From Chloroflexota bacterium (GTDB lineage: Bacteria; Chloroflexota; Dehalococcoidia; UBA2979): a stretch of 24,356 bases of DNA. Position numbers and translations under genes: made by a program. Of this stretch, positions 1-8,289 are shown in pieces (positions within the stretch are counted from its first letter, which is position 1; every line of letters begins with the position of its first letter). The notes under the pieces are model-generated. The model searched no databases, was not told where the DNA came from, and saw only the letters and a program-made list of their open reading frames with translations. The stretch is taken from contig VGPB01000005.1 in the NCBI GenBank assembly GCA_016875695.1, positions 1 through 24,356 of the forward strand, written 5' to 3'.

Positions 1-753
1 CCCGCTGCGCGTGTCGAGCACGCGGGCCGCGAGCGCCCCGCGTTCGGCGACGCGGAGCGTGCCGCGGCCGAGGCTGCAACCGAGAACGGCGGCGATCGCG
101 TCCGTCGCGCAGGACGCGGTCTCCAGGGTCACGTCCAGCCGGCCTCGCGCCGCAGGCAGCGCCAGTCCCAGCGAGGCGACCGCGGCGAGCGCCATCCGCG
201 TGCCGAGCGTGACGCCGGGGCAACGGCGTCCCTGCTGTGCGGCGGCGCGCCGGAGCAGGTCCCGGAGCTGCGCGTCGCCGGCCGACGTAAGCTCGAACGC
301 CCGCTCGATCGCGTCCGCGAAGCGCGGGGCGGCATCGAGGCCGGCAGCCAGCAGCTCGCGCCCGTCGCTTGCGGTCAGCGTGGCCGTGCCGGTGCGGGCA
401 TCGACGTGCAGGCGCGCGTCGGCCGGCTCGGTGCGGAACCCCTCGACGATCACGATGTCGACGACGGGCAGGAGCGCGTCCACCGCCTCATCGAGCGTTA
501 CGTCGGCGCGGCTGCGCTCGAGCACGCCGTCCGCTGCGGCGAAGACGACGCGAGTCGCGCCGGCCAGCGCGAAGCGCTGCGTGTCCGAGCCGTCCTTGTC
601 CACGGGCAGCGGGTGGTGGGAATGCTTGACGGCGCCTACGCGGTAGCCACGCCGGGTCAGCTCCGCGATGAGCGCGCTCGCGAGCAGCGTCTTGCCCGCG
701 TTGCGCTCGTCCGCCTGCACGCGCACCACCGGCACTACGGGGAGGTGAGGCAC
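1..753 (-). CDS. mobB: MobB-FmdE fusion protein (partial, runs off left edge)
   Basis: The frame is open from a GTG at 753 to the window edge (251 codons). Residues about 1-150 look like MobB, the GTP-binding protein of molybdopterin guanine dinucleotide biosynthesis: a P-loop-like ERNAGKTLL, then GYRVGAVKHSHHPLPVDKDG and a GSDTQRFALAGA stretch. From about residue 160 the sequence matches the FmdE/FwdE domain, with QGRRCPGVTLGTRMALAA, then ETASCATDAI and a GCSLGRGTL motif. FmdE domains are found beside molybdenum and tungsten enzymes. The first Gly of the P-loop (GxxxxGKT) is Asp here. The start is chosen because it follows the torD stop by 16 nt in the same direction, at the downstream end of the molybdoenzyme operon. 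A role in cofactor supply to that enzyme is an inference from this position. Confidence 0.75.
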   Translation of the reverse strand, partial: MPHLPVVPVVRVQADERNAGKTLLASALIAELTRRGYRVGAVKHSHHPLPVDKDGSDTQRFALAGATRVVFAAADGVLERSRADVTLDEAVDALLPVVDIVIVEGFRTEPADARLHVDARTGTATLTASDGRELLAAGLDAAPRFADAIERAFELTSAGDAQLRDLLRRAAAQQGRRCPGVTLGTRMALAAVASLGLALPAARGRLDVTLETASCATDAIAAVLGCSLGRGTLRVAERGALAARVLDTRSG

Positions 754-769
754 GGCGCGCCGCCCGCCG

Positions 770-1603
770 CTACTCGAACGAGGGGAACGCGGGGAGGTCG
801 ACGTCCGGCGCCGCGGCGCTCTCGTCCTCCGCGAACAGTTCGTCCTCGTCGACCGGCGGCTCGCCATCGAGGCACACCATCGGCTCGTCGTCCTGCGGGC
901 GCGGGATGCGCGCGGTCAGCGGCGCGGGGAGCACGCCCGCTGCGGCGATGTCCATGACGACGAACTGCTCGAGCAGGCGTGCGACCGCGGCGAAAAAGCG
1001 CCCCGCGGCGTTATCGGCGGCGGCATCGCGCAGGTCTGTCGCGAACGCGTTCACCCAGCGGCCGGGGTGCGTCTGCAGGAACGCCTGCGTCGACTCGCTC
1101 GCGAGCGCGCGGCGGTCGCCCCAGCCGCGCAGCGCCGCGTACGCCTCGCGGCGCGTCACGACCGCGAGGAACTCGAGCTCCGTGCCGATGTAGTCGGGCA
1201 TCGTGCGCCGCGCGTCGGCGGTCTGCAGGCCCCAGGCGTTGTAGAAGCCGGCGATGTCCGCGAGCTGCGCCGCCTTGGCGAAGGTGTCGCGTTCGTACTC
1301 CGTCTCGTGCGGCGAGCAGAGCACCTGGCCCTGGAACAGGCGGTTGTGCTCCAGCTGCAGGTCCGGCACGAGCGCGGCCGCCCGCGCCTCGGCGATTGCC
1401 GCGAGCCGCGGCGCGAGGCCGTACGCGCGCACTACATCGTGCTCATCGAGGTCCGCGAGCAGCCCGGCGAGGCGCTCGAGGGACGCCTCGGAGGGGTAGG
1501 TCAGGCCCAGCGCGAGCGCTTCGTAGACGGCGGAACGCCCGAGGACGCGTTGGACAACGCGGTCCTGCAGCGCAGCGCGGCCGCGAGTGTGCTGAGTGGT
1601 CAT
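770..1603 (-). CDS. torD: TorD-family molybdoenzyme maturation chaperone
   Basis: A 277-residue, mostly helical protein of the TorD/DmsD/NarJ family. These cytoplasmic chaperones bind the Tat signal or apo-form of a molybdenum enzyme until the cofactor is inserted. Visible family features are an N-terminal ALALGLTYPSE segment, a central EHNRLFQGQVLCSPHETEYE region and the PDYIGTELEFLAVV motif (family form PDHIxxELxF). The C-terminal 40 residues are very acidic (DDEPMVCLDGEPPVDEDEL and onward), a tail not typical of the compact members. The ATG at 1603 directly abuts the stop of the gamma-subunit gene with no spacer, so translation is probably coupled. The client is most likely the alpha subunit of the same operon, with the Tat-exported gamma subunit as a second candidate. 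Confidence 0.88.
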   Translation of the reverse strand: MTTQHTRGRAALQDRVVQRVLGRSAVYEALALGLTYPSEASLERLAGLLADLDEHDVVRAYGLAPRLAAIAEARAAALVPDLQLEHNRLFQGQVLCSPHETEYERDTFAKAAQLADIAGFYNAWGLQTADARRTMPDYIGTELEFLAVVTRREAYAALRGWGDRRALASESTQAFLQTHPGRWVNAFATDLRDAAADNAAGRFFAAVARLLEQFVVMDIAAAGVLPAPLTARIPRPQDDEPMVCLDGEPPVDEDELFAEDESAAAPDVDLPAFPSFE

Positions 1604-2545
1604 CTAGGCCTCGACTTCCATGGGCACCCAGTCGGCGTACTGCTTGCGCGCGCCGCGGTTCTGCTTCGCGCCGTCCCAGACGGCGAAGGCGACGGGCGCG
1701 CGAGCGCCGGGGCGCACGCGCGCCTTGCTGCGGTCGCCGCTGTCCATCGGCATCGCGATCACGACGCGCCAGCGCCCGCGCTCGTTCACGCCGCGTCCGG
1801 TGGCGAGCTGCTGCTCGTGCGTGGTGAGCGAGCCGAAGCCGGCGGCGGTGAGCTCCTCGATGGGCGACGTGCGCTCGCGCGCGGAGAGCGAGTTGCCGGC
1901 GAACACGCCCGGGTAGAACACGACGCTGTTCGCCTCGCCGAGCAGCCCCTCCGGCGTGACATCGTTGTGCATGTTCGGGAAGATGTCCTTCACGGTGCGG
2001 CGCCCGTGGTCCACGTCCCACTGCCAGCTGGCCTTCCAGTGCAGGATGTGCACCACCTGCCCTGGCGTCTCCGGCTGGCCGCCGGCCGCTGGGATGGGCG
2101 CGAGGCCCATGGTGATCGACGTCTGCGGCGCCGCCGCGTCGGGCTCGTCTGCGACCGGCAGCTGCACCGCGACGGCGTCGCGGAAGCGCGACATCTGCTC
2201 GATGTCGTTGACGACCGCATCGCCCCACTCGATGTGGAACGCGATGTCCGTGCCGTTGTGCAGCGCGCGCACCCACAGCTCGGGGACTGCGAGCTCGCTC
2301 ACCTGCGGCGGCGCGACCTGCTGCATGAGCAGGGGCGCGACGAAATGGTCGAGACTGAGCCACGCTTCGTTGTCGGGATCGTCAACCGGCAGGTCGCCCT
2401 CGTGCCGCCGCGCGATCAGCTGGTCGGTGGCGCCGGCGCGCGAGCTCACGAGCGCGGCGACGCCGACCGCGGCCACGGCGCCCGCCGCCACGGCGCCGGC
2501 CCCGCGCAGGAACGAGCGACGGTCGACGTTGCGTTCGGTGGTCAC
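1604..2545 (-). CDS. Tat-exported gamma subunit, ethylbenzene dehydrogenase/NxrC-type heme-b protein
   Basis: A 313-residue protein resembling the gamma subunits (EbdC, SerC, DdhC, NxrC type) of periplasmic type II DMSO reductase-family enzymes. These subunits bind one heme b and pass electrons between the Fe-S subunit and an external carrier. A clear Tat signal is present: RRSFL at residues 9-13, then an alanine/glycine-rich hydrophobic stretch ending near SSRAGA. Family-like segments include HIEWGDAVVNDIEQMSRFRD followed by AVAVQLPV, and HWKASWQWDVDHG. The axial heme ligands (Met/Lys in EbdC) cannot be assigned safely. The GTG start at 2545 is preceded 5 nt upstream by AAGGAGG. An upstream extension of the frame overlaps the beta gene and is not used. 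The gene lies 29 nt after the beta stop. Confidence 0.8.
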   Translation of the reverse strand: MTTERNVDRRSFLRGAGAVAAGAVAAVGVAALVSSRAGATDQLIARRHEGDLPVDDPDNEAWLSLDHFVAPLLMQQVAPPQVSELAVPELWVRALHNGTDIAFHIEWGDAVVNDIEQMSRFRDAVAVQLPVADEPDAAAPQTSITMGLAPIPAAGGQPETPGQVVHILHWKASWQWDVDHGRRTVKDIFPNMHNDVTPEGLLGEANSVVFYPGVFAGNSLSARERTSPIEELTAAGFGSLTTHEQQLATGRGVNERGRWRVVIAMPMDSGDRSKARVRPGARAPVAFAVWDGAKQNRGARKQYADWVPMEVEA

Positions 2546-2574
2546 GGCAGCCTCCTTCGCGGTCAGCGCTGCGC

Positions 2575-3705
2575 CTACGTGATGTTGTGGTTGTACGCCT
2601 GGCGCACCTCGTCGAAGTAGGTGCGCACCCAGCTCGGCTCGCGCACGGGGACGCGCACGATCTCGGCGCCGTTCTCGTCCATGCCGATCGCGATCTCGCC
2701 GTCGATGCGGAAGCGGTGCATGATGCGCTCGGCGGAGCCGAAGAGCGTGAACACGCCGAGCAGCTCCGGGTCGTTCTTCGTGTTCGCGTAGGTCGTGATC
2801 GCGTCGTCGACGCCGGGGCCGAACATCTGGCGCAGGTACTCGCGGCCGGCGTGGATCGGCGGGATGTAGTACACGTTCGGCTCGGTGCCCGCCTGCGGGT
2901 ACATCGGCAGCGCGACCTTGCGGACCTTCACCAGGTAGTCGATGGGGTTCTGCGGGTTGACCTGGCCGGGAGGCGAGATGAAGCCGGCGAGGCGGATGCG
3001 CCCGATGCAGCTGGTCACGCACTGCGGCTGCAGGCCCTGCTCCACCTTCGGGAAGCAGGCAATGCACTTCTCGGTCGTGCGAGTGTTGTTGTTGAACATC
3101 ACTTTCTTGTACGGGCAGCCCTGCGCGCACTCCTGGTAGCCGCGGCAGCGCTCCTGGTCCACGAGCACGATGCCGTCCTCCGGCCGCTTGTAGATCGCCT
3201 GGCGCGGGCACGCCGCGATGCAGCCGGGGTACGTGCAGTGGTTGCAGATGCGGGCCAGGTGGTAGAACCACGTCCCGTGCGGCAGGTCGGGGAAGTAATC
3301 ACCCTGCTTGACGGGGGCGCTGACCTCGTCCTCGCCGATGTTCGGGAAGGCCCAGTCTTCCTCATCCGGCAGCCAGCCGCGCACGCGCTCGGTCGGCGGC
3401 AGGCCCTCGAAGATGGTCTCGCCCTCGTAGCGGCCGCCGTTCCACTTCGCCGGCCCCATCGCGTTCATCAGCTCGACGTCCCAGCCGACGGGGAAGAAGC
3501 CGAACGGCTTGGACTCGACGTTGTTCCAGAGCATGTACTCCTGGCCCGTGCCCCAGGTCCACGTGGACTTGCACGCGATCGTGCAGGTCTGGCAGCCGAT
3601 GCACTTGTTGGGGTCGAAGATCCACGCGATCTGGCGGCGCGGGCGATTCTCGGGGTACGGGTACTCCATCGTGCGGCCGATCTGCCAGTTGTTGACCTCT
3701 GCCAT
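2575..3705 (-). CDS. nxrB: Iron-sulfur beta subunit, NxrB/NarH-like
   Basis: A 376-residue Fe-S electron-transfer subunit. Fifteen cysteines form four cluster motifs: C35-C38-C41-C45; C154-C157-C162-C166; C187-C193-C197; and C214-C217-C229-C233. The third group has only three Cys, with Tyr190 where NarH has Trp, as expected for one [3Fe-4S] plus three [4Fe-4S] clusters. The N-terminus (EVNNWQIGRTMEYPY), the KSTWTWGTGQEYMLWNNVE region and the RKVALPMYPQAGTEPNVYYI region look closest to NxrB of Nitrospira and anammox bacteria, by recall. There is no signal peptide, so it probably travels with the Tat-exported alpha subunit. Two in-frame ATGs lie at 3714 and 3705. GGAGGG touches the first and sits 9 nt before the second, so 3705 is preferred. 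The substrate side is set by alpha, so NXR versus nitrate-reductase direction stays open. Confidence 0.85.
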   Translation of the reverse strand: MAEVNNWQIGRTMEYPYPENRPRRQIAWIFDPNKCIGCQTCTIACKSTWTWGTGQEYMLWNNVESKPFGFFPVGWDVELMNAMGPAKWNGGRYEGETIFEGLPPTERVRGWLPDEEDWAFPNIGEDEVSAPVKQGDYFPDLPHGTWFYHLARICNHCTYPGCIAACPRQAIYKRPEDGIVLVDQERCRGYQECAQGCPYKKVMFNNNTRTTEKCIACFPKVEQGLQPQCVTSCIGRIRLAGFISPPGQVNPQNPIDYLVKVRKVALPMYPQAGTEPNVYYIPPIHAGREYLRQMFGPGVDDAITTYANTKNDPELLGVFTLFGSAERIMHRFRIDGEIAIGMDENGAEIVRVPVREPSWVRTYFDEVRQAYNHNIT

Positions 3706-3747
3706 CGAACGCATCCCTCCAGTCGGTGGTGGCCGTGCAGGCCGGAG

Positions 3748-6700
3748 CTATGCCTGGTAGAAGCCGCCGCTCAGGTAGCGCTTCATGAGCGCGGACTCGG
3801 CGCCGGCGCGGAAGCCCAGCTCGGTGGGGCGCCACTTGCCCTTCGCGCCGATGCCGCCGTCCTCGGCCTTCTCGATCTTGATGAACGATTCCTTGGGCGC
3901 GCCCACGACGGAGTGCACGTCCCCCTCGAAGCCCACGCCGAGGTTCTGGCCGAAGTACGGCTTACGCACCAGCGTCTCGGTCTGCAGCGTGGGCTTGAGC
4001 CACGCGCGCGTGCCGCTCTGGTGGCTGCCGTGGCGGAAGTGCGCCTGGTAGTTCGTGTCCGGGTTCTTCGCCAGGCCGTCCGCGCGCTCCTTCTGGCCGC
4101 GCACGGAGCCGCGCGTGGAGACGTACATGTGGAACCACATGCGCGTCACGCCGGGCTGCATGCCGTTGTTGTAGCGAGCGCGCGCCATGCCGCGCGCCAC
4201 CTCGTAGTCCGGGTCGTCCTTCTTCCAGCCGCGGTACGGCCGGTCCTCGGGGTCGGCGTCGAACCAGATGTAGTCGCCGTCGTTGATGCCGAGGGCGCGT
4301 GCATCGCTGGGGTTCATCTCCATGTAGCCCTCGCCGACCCACGGGCTGCGCTTGTCGCGCCGGTACATGTCGCCGAACGGCCCGAACAGGTACGACATCC
4401 AGTCGAGGTCGACGGGGGTGGTGTGCGCGCCGTGGCGGTACTTCGGCGTGATGAAGACGAAGCGGTAGCTCGGGTCCTTCGCCGCGAGCGGGTGCTTCGT
4501 GACCTTGAGGTCGGACCAGGGCTTGACCACGTTGCGCACCTGGCGCGTCTCCGTCGACAGGTCGTTGCGGTTCAGGCCGTAGGCCTCGGGGCCCTGCGGC
4601 TGGATCAGCGGATGCTGCTTGGCGAGGATGACGTTCGGCTCGTAGTACGTGGAGTCGATCGGCTCGCGGTGCACCGGCAGGTTCTCGCCGTGCTCGATGA
4701 ACTCGGGCTCGTCGCGGTAGAACTCCAGGCGGCCGGTGCGGTTGTACCAGGGCTTGTTCTCGAAGCGCTGCTCCCAGCCGACCTGGCGCGGGTACGTGCG
4801 GAAGTTCATGAGCGCGGGGATACCCTGCTTCGCCAGCTCCTCGAGCTTGAGCACGTCGTAGCCGCGCGTGGTCGACCCCCCGCTGAAGATGCGCTGCAGG
4901 TAGACGTCGACGCGGTTGTCAGTGACGAACTTCCAGTGCGTCGCGAAGCGCTGCTCGCCCGTGATGGCGGTGAGCCGGCGCGCCACACCCTCGAACACCT
5001 CGATGTCGGAGCGGGTGTCGAAGATGCGTCGCAGCGGGCTGCGCGGGAACATGTGCAGGAACGGGTTGGTGCACGACCCGGACGCGTCGACGTGGCGGAA
5101 CTCGCCCCAGCTGTCGACGGGGAAGACGATGTCGGCATACTCGCACGACGCGGTCCACCACCAGTCCTGCACGAAGATCGACTCGATCTTTGGGAGCGTG
5201 TTGTGGACCACGTCGTGGTGCCACTTCGCGTTGCCGAGCAGCGAGTTCGAGTTGCCGAAGTGCACGAGCTTCGTCGGCGTGGGCATGTGGCTCTTGCCAG
5301 TGAAGTTCTTGTTGCCCACGCGCAGCGGCCGGTCGCTGTAGTTGTAGTAGTGCGCGGACTCGGTCTTGTAGTAGAGCTTGGTGCGGGCCGGCCGCGCGGG
5401 ATCGAGCTCGATGTCGAACGGGTCCTCGAGCGTGTACTGCGGGATGCCGTTGAAGACCGAGCCGCGGTAGTTGCCTGCGTACGACCCGGCGTTGCCGCCG
5501 ATGTGGCCGATGTTGTCCGTGACCGCGCAGAGCAGGAGGATGGCGCGCCCGAAGAGATCGTTGTTGAAGTAGTGGTTCGGGCCCATGCCGTGCGCCAGCA
5601 GCGCTTTGCCGCGCGCCGCTGCGACCTGCCGCGCCAGGCTCTCGATCGCCGCTTTGCGCGCCCAGGTGATCTCCTGCGCCTGCTCCGGGGTGAAGTTGTC
5701 GTCGAGGTACTTCTTGATGACGTTGAAGACGGGCTGCGCCTTCACCGTCTGCCCGCTGGCGAGGCGCACGTCGTACTCGCCGGTGAGCGAGGGGTCGATG
5801 CTGAAACGATCGCCCACCTGGTCGCGCGACACGGCCGCCGGACCGTTGGTGCGCGCATCCCACACGACGAAGTCGCCCCACTGCTCGCGCAGCGCCTGCG
5901 GCAGGTACTGCGTGCCCTGCAGCGCGGGCGCCGGCATCGCGTCCGTTGGTGACATGAGCCGCACGTAGTTGGTGAGCTCGGCCGGGCGGTAGCTCGGGAA
6001 GACGTCCGCCGCGGAGAGCAGCTTCTTGTTGTCCATCCGCACGAGCAGCGGCAGGTCCGTGAACGACTTGACGTTCTTCGCGTCGTACAGGTTGTTGGCG
6101 AGGATGTACTGCACGCAGCTGAGCGCGAGCGCGCCGTCGACGCCGGGGCGCGTGAGAATCACTTCGTCGGCGCGGTTGGCCGTCGACTGGTAGTCGGTAG
6201 CGACGACGATGAGCTTCGTGCCCTTCTGGCGCGCCTCGGCGAGCCAGTGGCCGTCGGGCATCTTCGTCGAGATCCAGTTCATCCCGAACATGACCACGAG
6301 GTCCGCGTGCTCAGGCGCGAACAGCTCGAACTCGACCGTCTGGTGCCCGGTGACCATCGGGTGGCCGGGCGGAAGGTCGGTGTGCCAGGAGTAGTTGTCC
6401 CAGCCGCGCGAACCTTTCGCTTTGTCCGGGCCGACCTTGCGGATGTTGGCGTCGAGCAGCGCGAGCATGTTCGCGAAGCGGTAGAAGCCGAAGATGCGCG
6501 TGATGCCCAGCAGCGGCATGCCGCCGCGCATCTTCACGACCTTGGTGCCGGCCTCCTCCATCGCCTCGATCATGTCCGGGTCGTAGCCCTGCCGCTTGAG
6601 GCGATCGGCGCCCGGCGTGCCGGAGTAGGTCGTCGCGGTGTTGATGTAGGCCTTGGCGGCGAGATCGAACGCTTCGTCCCAGGACACCTTCACCCACTGG

Positions 6701-7218
6701 TCTGCGCCGCGCTTCGTGAGGTCGGTGCGCGGCTGGCCCGTGGCGGCATCGCGCTGGAAGCCGCCGTCCGCCCACTCTTTCCAGCCCTTGCGCACCATCG
6801 GCGCCTGTGGCCGGCGGTCGCCATAGAACTTGCGCGCGAGCGCGAGGCCCTTCTGGCAGCCGCGCGGGTCCCAGCGGTGGCTGGCAGTGTTGCCGTAGAG
6901 GTCCTGCGCCTTGCCGTAGCCGTACGTCTGGTGGATGCGCACCACGACGCCGTTCTTGACGCTCGCGCGCAGCAGGCAATCGTGCGTGTCGTTCGGCGCG
7001 CACGTGAAGACGAACTCGGAGTCCGGCTTGAACAGGTCGCGGTACACGCGCTCCCAGCCGCGGTCCGGAAACACCGTGAGCGGGTCGGACACGCGCACGG
7101 GGTCGGCGGCTTCGAGGTGCCACGGTTCGAAGCGGAGCACCTGGCTGAGGGCGACGCCCGTGGCGGCCCCCGCCGTGCGCTTGAGGAAGCTTCGCCGCGA
7201 GAGGTCGCGCTGGGTCAT
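3748..7218 (-). CDS. nxrA: Catalytic alpha subunit of a periplasmic type II DMSO reductase-family molybdoenzyme, NxrA-like
   Basis: A 1156-residue Mo-bisMGD enzyme with a Tat signal (SRRSFLKR at residues 7-14). The N-terminal cluster site is C73-x3-D77-x3-C81 with C121 following (CAPNDTHDC, then RGCQKG). Asp281 in SWHTDLPPGHP aligns with the Asp that ligates molybdenum in NarG and EbdA, which marks a type II enzyme. A C-terminal dinucleotide-binding domain includes DRPYRGWKKDDPDYEVARG and IKIEKAEDGGIGAKGKW. Length and these segments fit NxrA of Nitrospira and anammox (about 1150 residues) better than EbdA, SerA or ClrA (about 900-1000). The likely reaction is nitrite/nitrate oxidoreduction, but related enzymes act on chlorate, selenate and hydrocarbons. 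The ATG at 7218 sits behind AAGGACGGAGCC and gives a properly placed Tat signal; an upstream extension to 7308 does not. It is the first gene of the five-gene operon. Confidence 0.87.
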   Translation of the reverse strand: MTQRDLSRRSFLKRTAGAATGVALSQVLRFEPWHLEAADPVRVSDPLTVFPDRGWERVYRDLFKPDSEFVFTCAPNDTHDCLLRASVKNGVVVRIHQTYGYGKAQDLYGNTASHRWDPRGCQKGLALARKFYGDRRPQAPMVRKGWKEWADGGFQRDAATGQPRTDLTKRGADQWVKVSWDEAFDLAAKAYINTATTYSGTPGADRLKRQGYDPDMIEAMEEAGTKVVKMRGGMPLLGITRIFGFYRFANMLALLDANIRKVGPDKAKGSRGWDNYSWHTDLPPGHPMVTGHQTVEFELFAPEHADLVVMFGMNWISTKMPDGHWLAEARQKGTKLIVVATDYQSTANRADEVILTRPGVDGALALSCVQYILANNLYDAKNVKSFTDLPLLVRMDNKKLLSAADVFPSYRPAELTNYVRLMSPTDAMPAPALQGTQYLPQALREQWGDFVVWDARTNGPAAVSRDQVGDRFSIDPSLTGEYDVRLASGQTVKAQPVFNVIKKYLDDNFTPEQAQEITWARKAAIESLARQVAAARGKALLAHGMGPNHYFNNDLFGRAILLLCAVTDNIGHIGGNAGSYAGNYRGSVFNGIPQYTLEDPFDIELDPARPARTKLYYKTESAHYYNYSDRPLRVGNKNFTGKSHMPTPTKLVHFGNSNSLLGNAKWHHDVVHNTLPKIESIFVQDWWWTASCEYADIVFPVDSWGEFRHVDASGSCTNPFLHMFPRSPLRRIFDTRSDIEVFEGVARRLTAITGEQRFATHWKFVTDNRVDVYLQRIFSGGSTTRGYDVLKLEELAKQGIPALMNFRTYPRQVGWEQRFENKPWYNRTGRLEFYRDEPEFIEHGENLPVHREPIDSTYYEPNVILAKQHPLIQPQGPEAYGLNRNDLSTETRQVRNVVKPWSDLKVTKHPLAAKDPSYRFVFITPKYRHGAHTTPVDLDWMSYLFGPFGDMYRRDKRSPWVGEGYMEMNPSDARALGINDGDYIWFDADPEDRPYRGWKKDDPDYEVARGMARARYNNGMQPGVTRMWFHMYVSTRGSVRGQKERADGLAKNPDTNYQAHFRHGSHQSGTRAWLKPTLQTETLVRKPYFGQNLGVGFEGDVHSVVGAPKESFIKIEKAEDGGIGAKGKWRPTELGFRAGAESALMKRYLSGGFYQA

Positions 7219-7311
7219 GGCTCCGTCCTTCGGACCGTGCGGCGTGTGCTGCCGCGCCTGCGCGCATCCTTCACCCCATCGCGTTCGTGCGGACGGGCCG
7301 TTGGTCACGAC

Positions 7312-7337
7312 TCCTCGGGGACTGCAGTCCCCGAGGA
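7312..7337. promoter_or_regulatory. Perfect 26-bp palindrome upstream of the molybdoenzyme operon
   Basis: The sequence TCCTCGGGGACTG is followed at once by its exact reverse complement, giving a 26-bp palindrome with no spacer. It lies 94 nt upstream of the alpha start and 104 nt after the stop of the preceding membrane-protein gene, in a 222-nt gap. It could be an operator for a dimeric regulator or a hairpin ending the upstream transcript. There is no T-run on the minus strand after it, which weakens a simple intrinsic-terminator reading. Confidence 0.6.
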
Positions 7338-7440
7338 CGCGCGCAGCGCGGCCGCGCCCTCGTCCGCCCGGGCCGGCGCGAGCTGCGCAGCGGCGCCTAC
7401 CTGCGTCAGGTCGCTCGGGAGGGGTCCGCCCGTGCGGCGC

Positions 7441-8211
7441 TTACTGGGCGGGCTGGTTGCGGCTTCGCCAGGCGAGCGCCAGGCCCGTGAGGAGCAGCGG
7501 CAGGTAGGTGATCGCCACCCAGGCGCGCGGCTCCATGGCGTGCGGCATCGGCAGCTGCACCCAGTCCCACGGGCGCTGCTCCAGCACGTGCAGGAAGTAC
7601 TCCTCGATCAGCTTCGGCGTGAGCGTGACCACCACCACGAGGAGCGTGACCCGCGCGCTCGTCAGCATGCGGTCGCGCGCGGCGAGCAGCCGGAAGCCCG
7701 CATAGAGCAGGTACAGCGTCTCGAAGACGTTCGGGAACGCCATCAGCAGCCAGCGCTGCTCGGTCGCGATGAACGCGGCGACGCCCACGACGCGCAGCGC
7801 GAACGCGCCCAGCGCCAGCGCGCGCGCGACCGGGTCGCGCCACCGCCACGCCGCGACCGCCGCGACGGCGAGCAACGCAAGGTCCAGCACCTTGTCCCAT
7901 TCCTGGTACAGCGCCTGGAACTCCGCCGACCGATCACCCGCGTCGAGCCAGAACCAGTCCCACTTGTCCACCTCGAGCGCCACCACGAAGCCCTCGAACG
8001 GCGCGACCAGCACCGCCAGCGAGGACAGCAGGCGCAAGACGACGACGGCCTCCATGGGGAGGGTCCAGCCGCGGTGGCCCATCTCCACCATCACGCGGTC
8101 GCCGATGTACACGAACAGCGCGAGCGCGCCCAGCCGCAGCACCAACACCGGCCAGCGGCGCTGCAGCGCCTGCGCCAGCGTCTCGCCCCGCCGGGCTCGG
8201 GACGGGATCAT
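7441..8211 (-). CDS. Seven-TM integral membrane protein of unknown function
   Basis: A 256-residue protein with about seven hydrophobic segments, for example VLVLRLGALALFVYIG, VVVLRLLSSLAVLVAPFEGF, LDLALLAVAAVAAW and WVAITYLPLLLTGLALAW. The loop between segments 2 and 3 carries a Trp-rich DKWDWFWLDAGD. I do not recognise a family. It lacks the paired His pattern of NarI-type diheme anchors, so a heme-b quinol-oxidising role is not supported. The ATG at 8211 is preceded by GGAGG with a 4-nt spacer. It points the same way as the downstream molybdoenzyme operon, separated by 222 nt that contain a 26-bp palindrome, so a shared transcript is possible but not shown. A divergent gene starts 79 nt away. 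Confidence 0.75.
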   Translation of the reverse strand: MIPSRARRGETLAQALQRRWPVLVLRLGALALFVYIGDRVMVEMGHRGWTLPMEAVVVLRLLSSLAVLVAPFEGFVVALEVDKWDWFWLDAGDRSAEFQALYQEWDKVLDLALLAVAAVAAWRWRDPVARALALGAFALRVVGVAAFIATEQRWLLMAFPNVFETLYLLYAGFRLLAARDRMLTSARVTLLVVVVTLTPKLIEEYFLHVLEQRPWDWVQLPMPHAMEPRAWVAITYLPLLLTGLALAWRSRNQPAQ

Positions 8212-8289
8212 CGCGCCTCCAGCTGTGCGAACATGGTGGCCGGGCCGCCCGGGCAGGGCGGCTGCGCGGCCGGGGCCGGGGGACACGCG

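Noticed and set aside
3706..3714. First ATG of the beta subunit at 3714
   Set aside because: The GGAGGG touches this ATG with no spacer; the next ATG at 3705 has proper spacing and matches the family N-terminus.
2587..5952. A very long open frame on the plus strand opposite the molybdoenzyme genes
   Set aside because: Composition is Arg/Ala/Val/His-rich without any domain, and it is antisense to well-supported genes; a codon-bias shadow in GC-rich DNA.
6247..8289. Upstream extension of the EEP frame by about 680 codons
   Set aside because: Antisense to the alpha and 7-TM genes with low-complexity translation; the conserved protein begins at 8290.
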